From IMG/VR virus record IMGVR_UViG_3300034110_000528, positions 1-21,768 of that record: a stretch of DNA of 21,768 bases; one strand, written 5' to 3'. Positions 14,251 through 20,209 of this stretch are shown piece after piece (within the stretch, counting starts at the first letter, position 1; each line of letters begins with the position of its first letter). The position numbers and the translations under genes were made by a program. The stretch is from a virus. The notes beneath the pieces were generated by a model. It did no database searches, had not been told where the DNA came from, and worked only from the letters and a program-made list of their open reading frames with translations.

Positions 14251-14334
14251 AATAGCTATTGGGATAATTTATCTTGATTGCGATATTTAAGCAACCGCCA
14301 TAGCGATATAAATTTGCATCACAATAGCGATATC
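14251..14334. promoter_or_regulatory. Operator cluster between cro and ci
   Basis: Four copies of a related motif lie here: the palindrome AATAGCTATT at 14251-14260, TTGCGATAT at 14278-14286, TAGCGATAT at 14301-14309 and TAGCGATAT at 14325-14333 (full site CAATAGCGATATC). Similar motifs recur only near 15.65 kb on the other side of ci. They overlap the predicted early promoter. Binding by the CI-like and Cro-like proteins is inferred. Confidence 0.72.
14266..14294 (-). promoter_or_regulatory. PR-like early promoter
   Basis: On the minus strand TTGCTT (14294-14289) and TAAATT (14271-14266) are 17 bases apart, 30 bases before the cro-like start. One operator-like copy (14278-14286) lies in the spacer. 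No equally good promoter is seen for ci on the other strand, where TATAAA at 14307-14312 lacks a -35, as for an activated PRM. Confidence 0.55.
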
Positions 14335-14352
14335 AACTTTGGAGTAATAATC

Positions 14353-15078
14353 ATGAGTGTAGGAAATCGAATTAGAACACTAAGAAGATCTCTAAGCATG
14401 TCTCAGCCTGAACTAGCTAAAAAAGCAAAAGTTGGCCAATCAACTATTTCCGATTTAGAGAATGATAAAAAAAGTACATCAGCTATAAATATGGAAGCTA
14501 TTGCTCAGGCACTAGGTACCTCAAGTAGTTATTTATTGACAGGTAAACAGGAATCTGTAAATAACAAAGAGCATACCAACGGCACAATTGATCAAATAAT
14601 TGAACATGTTAGCAATACAGATGAAATTGCTTATCAGCTAAATAATCTAGTGAAAATTAGATACTATCCAAATCTTTCCATTTCCTGTGGATCTGGGTCA
14701 TTTGGTGAGGTTCTTGAACAAGAGCATGAGGAAATCACTATAAATAGTAAATCTTTAAACGATAGACACATTCATCAAGCAAACTGTGTGGCATTCCCTG
14801 CGAGCGGCGATTCAATGCTGCCAACTATCAAAGACAAGGATACGGTTTACGTTGATTTAGAGCGTACAACTATAAAAGATGGCAAGGTGTTTGCTATTTG
14901 CCATGGTGGGCTTTTTAAATTTAAGCGACTTTACAACCTTCCTCTCGGTGGTGTGCGAATTGTTTCCGATAATACTGTGGAGTTTCCAGAAGAAAGGCTG
15001 ACAGCTCAGGAGATAATTGATCAACAATTTCAAATTATCGGCTGGGCTTGGTCTTGGCAATCTATGGAGAACTGGTAA
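14353..15078 (+). CDS. CI/LexA-type prophage repressor with S24 autoprotease
   Basis: The start is ATG 14353 (GGAG 8 bases upstream), giving 241 residues; the longer open frame upstream covers operators and is not coding. Residues 5-62 are an XRE HTH (MSQPELAKKAKVGQSTISDL at 16-35). The C-terminal S24 domain has the nucleophile S154 in ASGDSMLPTI and the base K191 in FKRL, 37 residues apart as in LexA. The likely self-cleavage site is C112-G113 in LSISCGSGSF, a Cys-Gly pair as in UmuD rather than Ala-Gly. It should hold the lysogenic state and be inactivated with RecA during the SOS response. It is followed after 2 bases by a membrane protein gene. Confidence 0.9.
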   Translation: MSVGNRIRTLRRSLSMSQPELAKKAKVGQSTISDLENDKKSTSAINMEAIAQALGTSSSYLLTGKQESVNNKEHTNGTIDQIIEHVSNTDEIAYQLNNLVKIRYYPNLSISCGSGSFGEVLEQEHEEITINSKSLNDRHIHQANCVAFPASGDSMLPTIKDKDTVYVDLERTTIKDGKVFAICHGGLFKFKRLYNLPLGGVRIVSDNTVEFPEERLTAQEIIDQQFQIIGWAWSWQSMENW

Positions 15079-15080
15079 CT

Positions 15081-15563
15081 GTGAAGATTATCGTTGGGTT
15101 GCTTGCTCTGATTGGCCTGGCTGTTGTGATTTGTATTTGCTGGGTACTTTTTAAGAGTCACAGAAAAATTAAGCTCTACGAAAAACCTCGAGTATTTGAT
15201 GACGCTCTTGAATTGGTAGAATTTATAAGAACGGTCTATGAGTGTAAATTAGAAAATAAAGTAATTCTTTACGGCTTTGTAGACACAGTATTTCAAGATG
15301 ATACGTTATATAAGAGTGGTTTAGCAGAAAAGCAGCACCTAGATGTAGATGTGTTTATAATTACCAATGGCGAAAAACTAGAGGTAAGTGCTATATGCAA
15401 CAATCTCAATGCAAACTTAAACAAGGGTGATTTCGTTGGTGTTCTCCCTCTATATAACCAGCGGCATAACTTATGGACTTATATTCTAGTTGCCAAACTA
15501 GATCCGGTTTACTTAGGTAAAAATAGAGGCTTTAAGGTTGGGGAAAATTACATAGAAAACTAA
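15081..15563 (+). CDS. Single-TM protein co-transcribed with the repressor
   Basis: The start is GTG 15081 (GGAG 11 bases upstream), two bases after the ci stop, giving 160 residues; a longer frame with TTG at 15048 is less likely. Residues 2-23 form one membrane segment (IIVGLLALIGLAVVICICWV), followed by a basic stretch, so the bulk probably faces the cytoplasm. The soluble part (about 45-150) has alternating strands (VILYGFVDTVF, VFIITNGEKLEVSAICNNL, GDFVGVLPLY, YILVAKLDPVYLG) suggesting a beta-barrel of OB type. No family is recognised. Its place between ci and a terminator means expression in the lysogen. Superinfection exclusion or lysogenic conversion is possible, without direct proof. 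Confidence 0.65.
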   Translation: MKIIVGLLALIGLAVVICICWVLFKSHRKIKLYEKPRVFDDALELVEFIRTVYECKLENKVILYGFVDTVFQDDTLYKSGLAEKQHLDVDVFIITNGEKLEVSAICNNLNANLNKGDFVGVLPLYNQRHNLWTYILVAKLDPVYLGKNRGFKVGENYIEN

Positions 15564-15579
15564 GCTTATAAATTATTCA

Positions 15580-15604
15580 AGCCCATCTTCATGATGGGTT
15601 TTTT
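15580..15604 (+). terminator. Terminator of the lysogenic (ci) unit
   Basis: CCCATC pairs with GATGGG around a 5-base loop (TTCAT), extended by an A-T and a G-T pair, then six T. It lies 18 bases after the stop of the membrane protein gene and isolates the ci unit from the plus-strand operon beyond. Confidence 0.85.
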
Positions 15605-15630
15605 ATTGCCATAAAAATAATTAGATCTTT

Positions 15631-15684
15631 TTAGCGATAAAATATCGCAATAGCTATTGACTATATTTATCGTTAATGCGATAT
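15631..15684. promoter_or_regulatory. Second operator cluster (OL-like)
   Basis: Motifs like those at 14251-14334 occur here: TTAGCGATAA (15631-15640), ATATCGCAA (15642-15650), the perfect 12-base palindrome CAATAGCTATTG (15648-15659), TTATCGTTAA (15667-15676) and TGCGATAT (15677-15684). They overlap both elements of the promoter below, so the repressor should silence the recombination operon in the lysogen. Confidence 0.75.
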
Positions 15685-15685
15685 T
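15657..15685 (+). promoter_or_regulatory. PL-like promoter of the recombination operon
   Basis: TTGACT (15657-15662) and GATATT (15680-15685) are 17 bases apart, with TGC before the -10 (extended -10). The -35 overlaps the palindromic operator and the -10 overlaps another copy. The first gene starts 31 bases downstream. Confidence 0.72.
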
Positions 15686-15715
15686 TATCTTGTACCCAAT
15701 AAACCGAGAACACCC

Positions 15716-15832
15716 ATGAATCAATTTAAAACCTTAGCAACTAGCACCAATCACACAAGCCTAATTGTGTGTGATGGCGAAATTAAAGTTGTTCATTGTG
15801 GCGAAGTTATTGCGGTTATCACCAACTGGTAA
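15716..15832 (+). CDS. 38-residue protein, first gene of the PL-like operon
   Basis: The frame starts MNQFKTLATSTNHTSLIVCD and ends CGEVIAVITNW. The ribosome site is weak (GAGA), so the call rests on the position directly after the promoter and on a compact strand-rich sequence with two Cys. No family is recognised. A hairpin that terminates the opposite strand follows its stop. Short first genes of lambdoid PL operons can be host-takeover proteins, but nothing shows that here. Confidence 0.5.
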   Translation: MNQFKTLATSTNHTSLIVCDGEIKVVHCGEVIAVITNW

Positions 15833-15836
15833 AAAC

Positions 15837-15872
15837 AAAAAAGCCCGCAGGGACTGGAAATCTAGCGGGCTT
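15837..15872 (-). terminator. Minus-strand terminator facing the immunity region
   Basis: On the minus strand AAGCCCGC pairs with GCGGGCTT (8 perfect pairs) around a 16-base loop, and the run of T begins at the stem end (six T). No minus-strand gene ends here. On the plus strand the hairpin is followed by GCAATAAA, so it should not stop the PL-like transcript. Confidence 0.75.
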
Positions 15873-15891
15873 GCAATAAAGCGAGATAAGT

Positions 15892-16134
15892 ATGAAACAA
15901 AATCCTATTCAAAGCAACCTGCCAGAGTTCGGCCAATCAAGCCAAACATCTGAGCGTTTGTACCAGCACCCAGAACCGAAATCTGTAGCGAAAGAAGTTG
16001 CGTCAAATTTGGCGGCTTGGATGCTTCTTTTCTCAATCTTCTTTGGTCTGTCAGTCATGATTCTGCATGCAGCGGAAAAGCAGTCTGCGTATCAGGCGGA
16101 AGCCATTGCGAATGCTGTTGGGGGTGCGAAGTGA
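15892..16134 (+). CDS. Small single-TM protein, unknown function
   Basis: In this 80-residue protein, residues 1-35 are polar and Pro/Gln/Ser-rich, about 40-60 are hydrophobic (LAAWMLLFSIFFGLSVMILH) and the last 20 residues form an Ala-rich helix. It has no signal-peptide cleavage site. Its stop overlaps the GTG start of the next gene (GTGA). It is in the early recombination operon. No family is recognised. Confidence 0.6.
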   Translation: MKQNPIQSNLPEFGQSSQTSERLYQHPEPKSVAKEVASNLAAWMLLFSIFFGLSVMILHAAEKQSAYQAEAIANAVGGAK

Positions 16135-16409
16135 GACTTAAACCTGATTTCTTCGCCTATAAAGGCGACAAGGAAAAGCTTAAAAAGTTCCTCGAATCTC
16201 AGCGCTTTAACACACACTCACAGTTTGGTGTAGACAAAAATGATAACCGTCTAATCAAGCTTTATTGGGACTCAAAACCTAATAGCGATTGGGGAAAGCT
16301 GGAACTTAGAGCAATCATCTGCATGGTTGGCACTGGGACGATGGAAGGTGAAGCAATTGCCCAAATCGCAACTGAAATTGAAGATGTGATCAATGAGGTG
16401 GAATCATGA
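16131..16409 (+). CDS. Hypothetical protein, 92 residues, GTG start
   Basis: The GTG start at 16131 overlaps the previous stop, with GGGGG about 6 bases upstream. The open frame before this point is a shadow of the previous gene. The protein begins RLKPDFFAYKGDKEKLKKFL after the initiator. It mixes strands and helices and ends in an acidic helix (EIEDVINEVES). Its stop overlaps the exonuclease start (ATGA), so it is made together with the recombination pair. No family is recognised. Confidence 0.6.
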   Translation: MRLKPDFFAYKGDKEKLKKFLESQRFNTHSQFGVDKNDNRLIKLYWDSKPNSDWGKLELRAIICMVGTGTMEGEAIAQIATEIEDVINEVES

Positions 16410-17329
16410 ATGCCTTTATCGAACTACCTACGGCGCAGCTGATTGAAGGTTTGAGCAACGATGAATATCACGCACGCCCTGAATTCAGCTCAAGCCAGTT
16501 AAAAGACATGCTGCGTTCTGGTGCTCACTTTTATTCAAAAAATATCATCAAGGAAGTTGAGCGCGAAACTAAGAAGCACTTAGATTTTGGAACCTTGGCT
16601 CATACATTATTTCTTGAGCCTGAGCAGTTTCATAATGAGTTTGCTGTTATCCCTGCGGATGCACCGAAGCCACCAACGGACGTAATGCGTAATGCAAAGA
16701 ATCCATCTGAGGATTCAATGAAGCGTGTGCAGTGGTGGGATAAATTTGCGGCTGAACATGGCACAAAGACAACTATCACAGAAGATCTTCTCGAAGGTGC
16801 TCATCGCATAGCGAATAACTTGCGTTCATTGAGCTCATACAAAGACATGCAAAATAATTATGGCATGGCCGAAGTAAGCATTTTCTTTACAGATCCAACC
16901 TACGGTTTAAAGCTTCGAGTCCGCCCTGACTACCACATTGCGCCTTGTTCAGCCTTTCCGAATGGCTGGATCTTTGACGTAAAAACAGCAAATGACGCAC
17001 GTCCTTTTAAGTTTTCCAGATCTTGTGCTGATTTTTTCTATGACTTGTCAGCGTCAATGTACAGAGAAGGATTCCAACAGTTTTATCAGACTGAAGATAA
17101 GCCCGGATTCACCTTTCTAGTTGCGGAAAGCTCTATTCCATTTCCATGCAAGCAGTACAAGGCATCTGATCTGTTTTTAGCAGTTGGTGATAAACGCTAT
17201 AACCAGGCGAAAGAACAGTTGGCTGAATCCCTGCTGATCAATGAATGGGATGGCTACAGCACAGACCTGGAAGAAATTTATTTACCGTCTTATATGACCA
17301 AACAAGCTTTAGAAAACGATTTTAACTAA
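16406..17329 (+). CDS. RecE-like PD-(D/E)XK exonuclease
   Basis: This 307-residue protein matches the PDDEXK-like exodeoxyribonuclease 8 family. SNDEYHARPEFSSSQLKDML near the N-terminus is typical. H66 in FGTLAHTLFLEP, E156 in MAEVSIF, D175 in RVRPDYH, and D191 and K193 in FDVKTA form the nuclease core, and the helix with Y219 (SASMYREGFQQFY) follows in place. Such enzymes degrade the 5' strand of double-stranded ends to give 3' tails for a RecT-type partner, which is encoded 23 bases downstream. Its length is that of the free nuclease domain, not of full-length RecE. No key residue is missing. Confidence 0.87.
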   Translation: MNAFIELPTAQLIEGLSNDEYHARPEFSSSQLKDMLRSGAHFYSKNIIKEVERETKKHLDFGTLAHTLFLEPEQFHNEFAVIPADAPKPPTDVMRNAKNPSEDSMKRVQWWDKFAAEHGTKTTITEDLLEGAHRIANNLRSLSSYKDMQNNYGMAEVSIFFTDPTYGLKLRVRPDYHIAPCSAFPNGWIFDVKTANDARPFKFSRSCADFFYDLSASMYREGFQQFYQTEDKPGFTFLVAESSIPFPCKQYKASDLFLAVGDKRYNQAKEQLAESLLINEWDGYSTDLEEIYLPSYMTKQALENDFN

Positions 17330-17352
17330 TTTAATTTATAGGAATTTTTATC

Positions 17353-19125
17353 ATGAACGCTCAACTACAAAACAACCGCCCTGCTAACCCTGTTGCTTCA
17401 TTCAATGCTTTCATGCAGAAGCATAAAAGCCAGTTAGAACTTGCCCTACCTAAGCATTTAAATGCGGATCGTATGGTACGTCTTTCTCTGACTGCATTCA
17501 GTCAAAACCCAGCTTTGCAGAGATGCGATCCTAAGACTATTTTTGGCAGCATCATTGTAGCTTCACAGCTTGGCCTTGAAATTGGTGTGAATGGCCAAGG
17601 CTACCTTGTTCCATACAAAGACAAATGTACTTTTGTTCCTGGCTGGAAGGGTCTCGTAGATCTGGCCAACCGCGGCGGTCGTTGCACAGTCTGGACTGGT
17701 GCCGTTTATGAAGGTGATGAGTTTGATTACATGCTTGGTGATTCACCTTACTGTAAGCACAAACCTTGTGGTGAGTTTGAAGAATCAAAATTAACTCACG
17801 TCTATGCAATTGGCCGTGTAAAAGACTCGGAAATGCCTGTAATTGAAGTTTGGCCAATCAAGAAAGTGCATGCTCATTTCAAGAAAACTGTTGTACCGGC
17901 ACTACAGTCAAACCATTACAGCAAAAAACATCTTGAAGCGTATGCCAAGAAAGTAGCCCTACTCCAAGTTTTAAAATACATGCCGCAGTCAATTGAAATG
18001 TCGAATGCTGTAGATGTTTCTTATGCAGCTGAGCAAGGTAAAGGAATTACGATTGATGGTGATTTTGTGTCTGTAGATAACAGCCCTCAAGATCTACAAC
18101 AAGAGCAAGATGTCCAAAACTCAACACAAAATGAGGTGAATCATTACCAGGAACAAACTAGCCAAGAAGTTCAAACATTTGATCAGGAAGAAGTCGTATA
18201 TGCGCCAAGCTTTGAACAAATCAAGAAAGGTATTTTGACCGCCAAATCAGTGGTTCACCTTGAAGTAATTGAAGAACAGGCACTGGATCATGCAGATAGC
18301 GCTGAACGCAAGCACCTAATGACACTGATCAAAGCTCAATACCAGAAATTTCAAGCTGCGGAGGTAACTGCTGCAAAAAAGTCTGAGCCTGAACAGGCAG
18401 CAGAACCACCAGTAGAAAAGCCAAAAAAGAAAACTAATGTAGTTGAAGATGCCGTAAATAAAAGTCAAAGCCTGATTAACCTTTGGCAGACTCGCTCTAA
18501 AGATGAACCTACTCAAGGGAATCTGGCTAGCCTAGAAGCAAGCATTAACCATAATTTTGACAAGCTAACAGGTCAACATAAGGAACTTGCAGAAAAGATT
18601 TTAGAAAGCTTCCGTAAACGTGTTGAACCAGTTAAGGAAGTAGAACCAGCTACAGATAACGGCATAAGCGTTGATGAATTGAAGCGCCTGCAACAAGAAG
18701 CTGAAGCACTGGTACAGCAAAAGAAACAGCTGGCACCTGCTGAATTACGCAGAGCTTACGCCAAAGCACTAAACCAAGCCAAGTCGCTAGCTGATGTACT
18801 GGATATCGAAGAACAGATCGAAAATGACAGTGCTTTAAATCAGGGTGATGCAAAGTATCTAGCAGACAACATTGAGCAAGTACGCGGCAAGTTTGAGGCA
18901 TCACAAGCGCCAGCTGTAGATCCTCTCAAAAGTGGGTCAGTTAAAAGCGGTCTTATCCTACTGATCTCTGATGCCAAGAACGGTGAAGATCTTCGACAAG
19001 TCGCCCAGCAAATGAATGCAGCGAAGCCGAACTTGACCAGTGAGCATCAACAGGAATTACTGCAAGCCTACCAGCAAAAAAAGAAATTGATCGAAGATCA
19101 GATGGATATGTTCCCAAATAAATAA
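17353..19125 (+). CDS. recT: RecT-like single-strand annealing protein with long C-terminal repeat region
   Basis: This 590-residue protein is about twice the usual RecT length. Residues about 15-225 are the RecT core: LTAFSQNPALQRCDPKTIFG, GLEIGVNGQGYLVPYKDKCT, VPGWKGLVDLANRGGRCTVW and the conserved C-terminal helix AYAKKVALLQVLKYMPQS. It anneals the 3' tails made by the RecE-like nuclease. Residues 240-285 are an acidic Gln-rich linker. From about 286 on I see four helical modules of similar pattern (286-335, 366-424, 440-516, 527-583), joined by Pro/Lys/Glu-rich linkers. The end QMDMF (583-587) resembles a sliding-clamp-binding pentapeptide. The ribosome site is AGGA 10 bases upstream. The frame is intact throughout, so the length is not a fusion artefact. 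Confidence 0.87.
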   Translation: MNAQLQNNRPANPVASFNAFMQKHKSQLELALPKHLNADRMVRLSLTAFSQNPALQRCDPKTIFGSIIVASQLGLEIGVNGQGYLVPYKDKCTFVPGWKGLVDLANRGGRCTVWTGAVYEGDEFDYMLGDSPYCKHKPCGEFEESKLTHVYAIGRVKDSEMPVIEVWPIKKVHAHFKKTVVPALQSNHYSKKHLEAYAKKVALLQVLKYMPQSIEMSNAVDVSYAAEQGKGITIDGDFVSVDNSPQDLQQEQDVQNSTQNEVNHYQEQTSQEVQTFDQEEVVYAPSFEQIKKGILTAKSVVHLEVIEEQALDHADSAERKHLMTLIKAQYQKFQAAEVTAAKKSEPEQAAEPPVEKPKKKTNVVEDAVNKSQSLINLWQTRSKDEPTQGNLASLEASINHNFDKLTGQHKELAEKILESFRKRVEPVKEVEPATDNGISVDELKRLQQEAEALVQQKKQLAPAELRRAYAKALNQAKSLADVLDIEEQIENDSALNQGDAKYLADNIEQVRGKFEASQAPAVDPLKSGSVKSGLILLISDAKNGEDLRQVAQQMNAAKPNLTSEHQQELLQAYQQKKKLIEDQMDMFPNK

Positions 19126-19134
19126 TACGGATCT

Positions 19135-19156
19135 GGCCACACCTTCGGGTGTGGTC
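19135..19156 (+). promoter_or_regulatory. UUCG-capped hairpin between recT and the next gene
   Basis: GGCCACACC pairs with GGTGTGGTC around a TTCG tetraloop (9 pairs, one G-T). No T-run follows, so it is not a standard terminator; the AGGA ribosome site of the next gene begins 3 bases later. It may protect the recET mRNA 3' end or reduce downstream translation. Confidence 0.6.
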
Positions 19157-19170
19157 TACAGGAATAAATT

Positions 19171-19395
19171 ATGAAAGTTATCCCATTAAATTTATTGATT
19201 CCGTTTAGAAACTGGCTGGTTAAAAACGGATACCGTGGCGTGAATCGTGGCGACCACATGACAGCCTGGAAGCCGAAGCACAAACAGATTGAGATCATCG
19301 GACTGCAAATGAATAAACCTTGTCAGCCGGTATTTAAAATGTTCTTAGGCCAGTACCTGGAACACGGAAAAGAATTTTTAGAGGAATTGGCGTGA
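19171..19395 (+). CDS. Hypothetical protein, 74 residues
   Basis: The start has AGGA 8 bases upstream. The protein is basic (NWLVKNGYRGVNRGDHMTAW, KPKHKQIEIIG) with an amphipathic C-terminal helix (FLGQYLEHGKEFLEEL). No family is recognised. Its stop shares a base with the next ATG (TGATG). It belongs to the recombination operon. Confidence 0.65.
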   Translation: MKVIPLNLLIPFRNWLVKNGYRGVNRGDHMTAWKPKHKQIEIIGLQMNKPCQPVFKMFLGQYLEHGKEFLEELA

Positions 19396-19664
19396 TGGAT
19401 ATTAAAGAAGTTGTAAAAACGGCAATTTTGCGTAACTCCCATGAATGGGGTGATGAGCAAGCAGAAGCTGTGATTGATGCGATTAAGCAGGAAGGGTTTG
19501 TGATTGTTAGTCAGAAAGACCTACTTGAATTAACCATTGCCATAAATGCAGTTGACTTAGCAACACATACTGAAAGCAAGACAAATGAAGTGCGTGAAAT
19601 GTGGCAGCAGGTTGCACTCAAGTTAATGGCGCTAGGCATATCACAGGAGTCCGCCAATGACTGA
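19395..19664 (+). CDS. Hypothetical protein, 89 residues
   Basis: The ATG at 19395 is chosen over the GTG one codon earlier; it overlaps the previous stop and has GAGGA upstream. The protein is helical and acidic (KEVVKTAILRNSHEWGDEQA, AEAVIDAIKQEGFVIVSQKD). No family is recognised. The next gene starts 8 bases before its end. Confidence 0.65.
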   Translation: MDIKEVVKTAILRNSHEWGDEQAEAVIDAIKQEGFVIVSQKDLLELTIAINAVDLATHTESKTNEVREMWQQVALKLMALGISQESAND

Positions 19665-19989
19665 AATTCAATTAACCAATGTGCAGGTGGCGAACTACAT
19701 CATTGACGAGCTGCACAAGGATAAGCCTTTCTGGTTGGAGTTGGATTCAGGTCAGACTGGTTCTTTATTTAACATTGCCAAAGAATCAAGCCATCTTGAA
19801 TTTGATGTGGTTGAGTGGACGAAATCAATCACAGAGGGTCGAGTTAAAGCAGGAACTGGAATTTTAATTAGAATAGAAGAAGTTTTTGCAGATCGTTTTT
19901 ACCACATGCTTTCCAGTTACATCGACAATAACTGGCATAAACAAAACTTACCTGAATCGGTGGTGCAGAGCTTAAAGGAGGTGTCATGA
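19657..19989 (+). CDS. Hypothetical protein, 110 residues
   Basis: The start has AGGAG upstream, inside the end of the previous gene. It mixes helices and strands (NVQVANYIIDELHKDKPFWL, SSHLEFDVVEWTKSITEGRV, a C-terminal helix NLPESVVQSLKEV). No family is recognised. Its 3' end carries the AAGGAGG ribosome site of the AlpA-like gene, whose ATG overlaps its stop (ATGA). Confidence 0.65.
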   Translation: MTEIQLTNVQVANYIIDELHKDKPFWLELDSGQTGSLFNIAKESSHLEFDVVEWTKSITEGRVKAGTGILIRIEEVFADRFYHMLSSYIDNNWHKQNLPESVVQSLKEVS

Positions 19990-20198
19990 CCAAAGATGTT
20001 TTACACGGTGAAGAAGACCGACTATTAAAGACAAGTGAAGTCACCAAAATGGTCGGTATGACACGTGCATCAATTATTAAAATGGTTGAAACCCGTCAGT
20101 TTCCGGAGCCGGATTGGGTAAGCGACAGCGGATACAAACACTGGTGGAAGTCGACTATTTATGCTCACTTCAATAAAAAACAAGCCCTCGCATCATGA
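19986..20198 (+). CDS. AlpA-like excisionase / transcription regulator
   Basis: In this 70-residue protein, RLLKTSEVTKMVGMTRASII (12-31) is the MerR-type HTH of the AlpA group, and the wing follows with VETRQFPEPDW and HWWKSTIYAHF. Such small proteins act as recombination directionality factors or activate the integrase gene. The integrase lies convergently, with the two 3' ends overlapping by 6 bases, so the pair forms a compact excision module. The ribosome site AAGGAGG is near perfect. It is the last gene of the PL-like operon, so it should be made only after induction, as expected of an excisionase. Confidence 0.83.
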   Translation: MTKDVLHGEEDRLLKTSEVTKMVGMTRASIIKMVETRQFPEPDWVSDSGYKHWWKSTIYAHFNKKQALAS

Positions 20199-20209
20199 GG
20201 GCTTTTTTT
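20176..20209. terminator. Bidirectional terminator between alpA-like gene and integrase
   Basis: AAGCCCTC pairs with GAGGGCTT (8 pairs) around a 7-base loop. Seven T follow on the plus strand, and T-rich sequence follows on the minus strand. The hairpin covers both 3' ends and serves both convergent genes. Confidence 0.88.

Noticed and set aside
14278-14352. Upstream extension of the repressor frame
   Set aside because: These 25 codons cover operator-like sites; ATG 14353 has GGAG at good distance and starts at the normal HTH N-terminus.
15765-15953. Plus-strand 62-codon frame overlapping the 38- and 80-residue genes
   Set aside because: It runs through the terminator-like hairpin, overlaps two better-placed genes and has a basic, low-complexity product.
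16017-16130. Upstream extension of the 92-residue protein
   Set aside because: It is the shadow of the TM protein in another frame; the GTG at 16131 has the ribosome site and the stop overlap.
17552-17857. Minus-strand 101-codon frame inside recT
   Set aside because: It is antisense to the most conserved part of RecT and has no start signals.
19135-19156. recT terminator
   Set aside because: The hairpin is strong but no T-run follows and the operon continues, so it is listed only as a regulatory hairpin.
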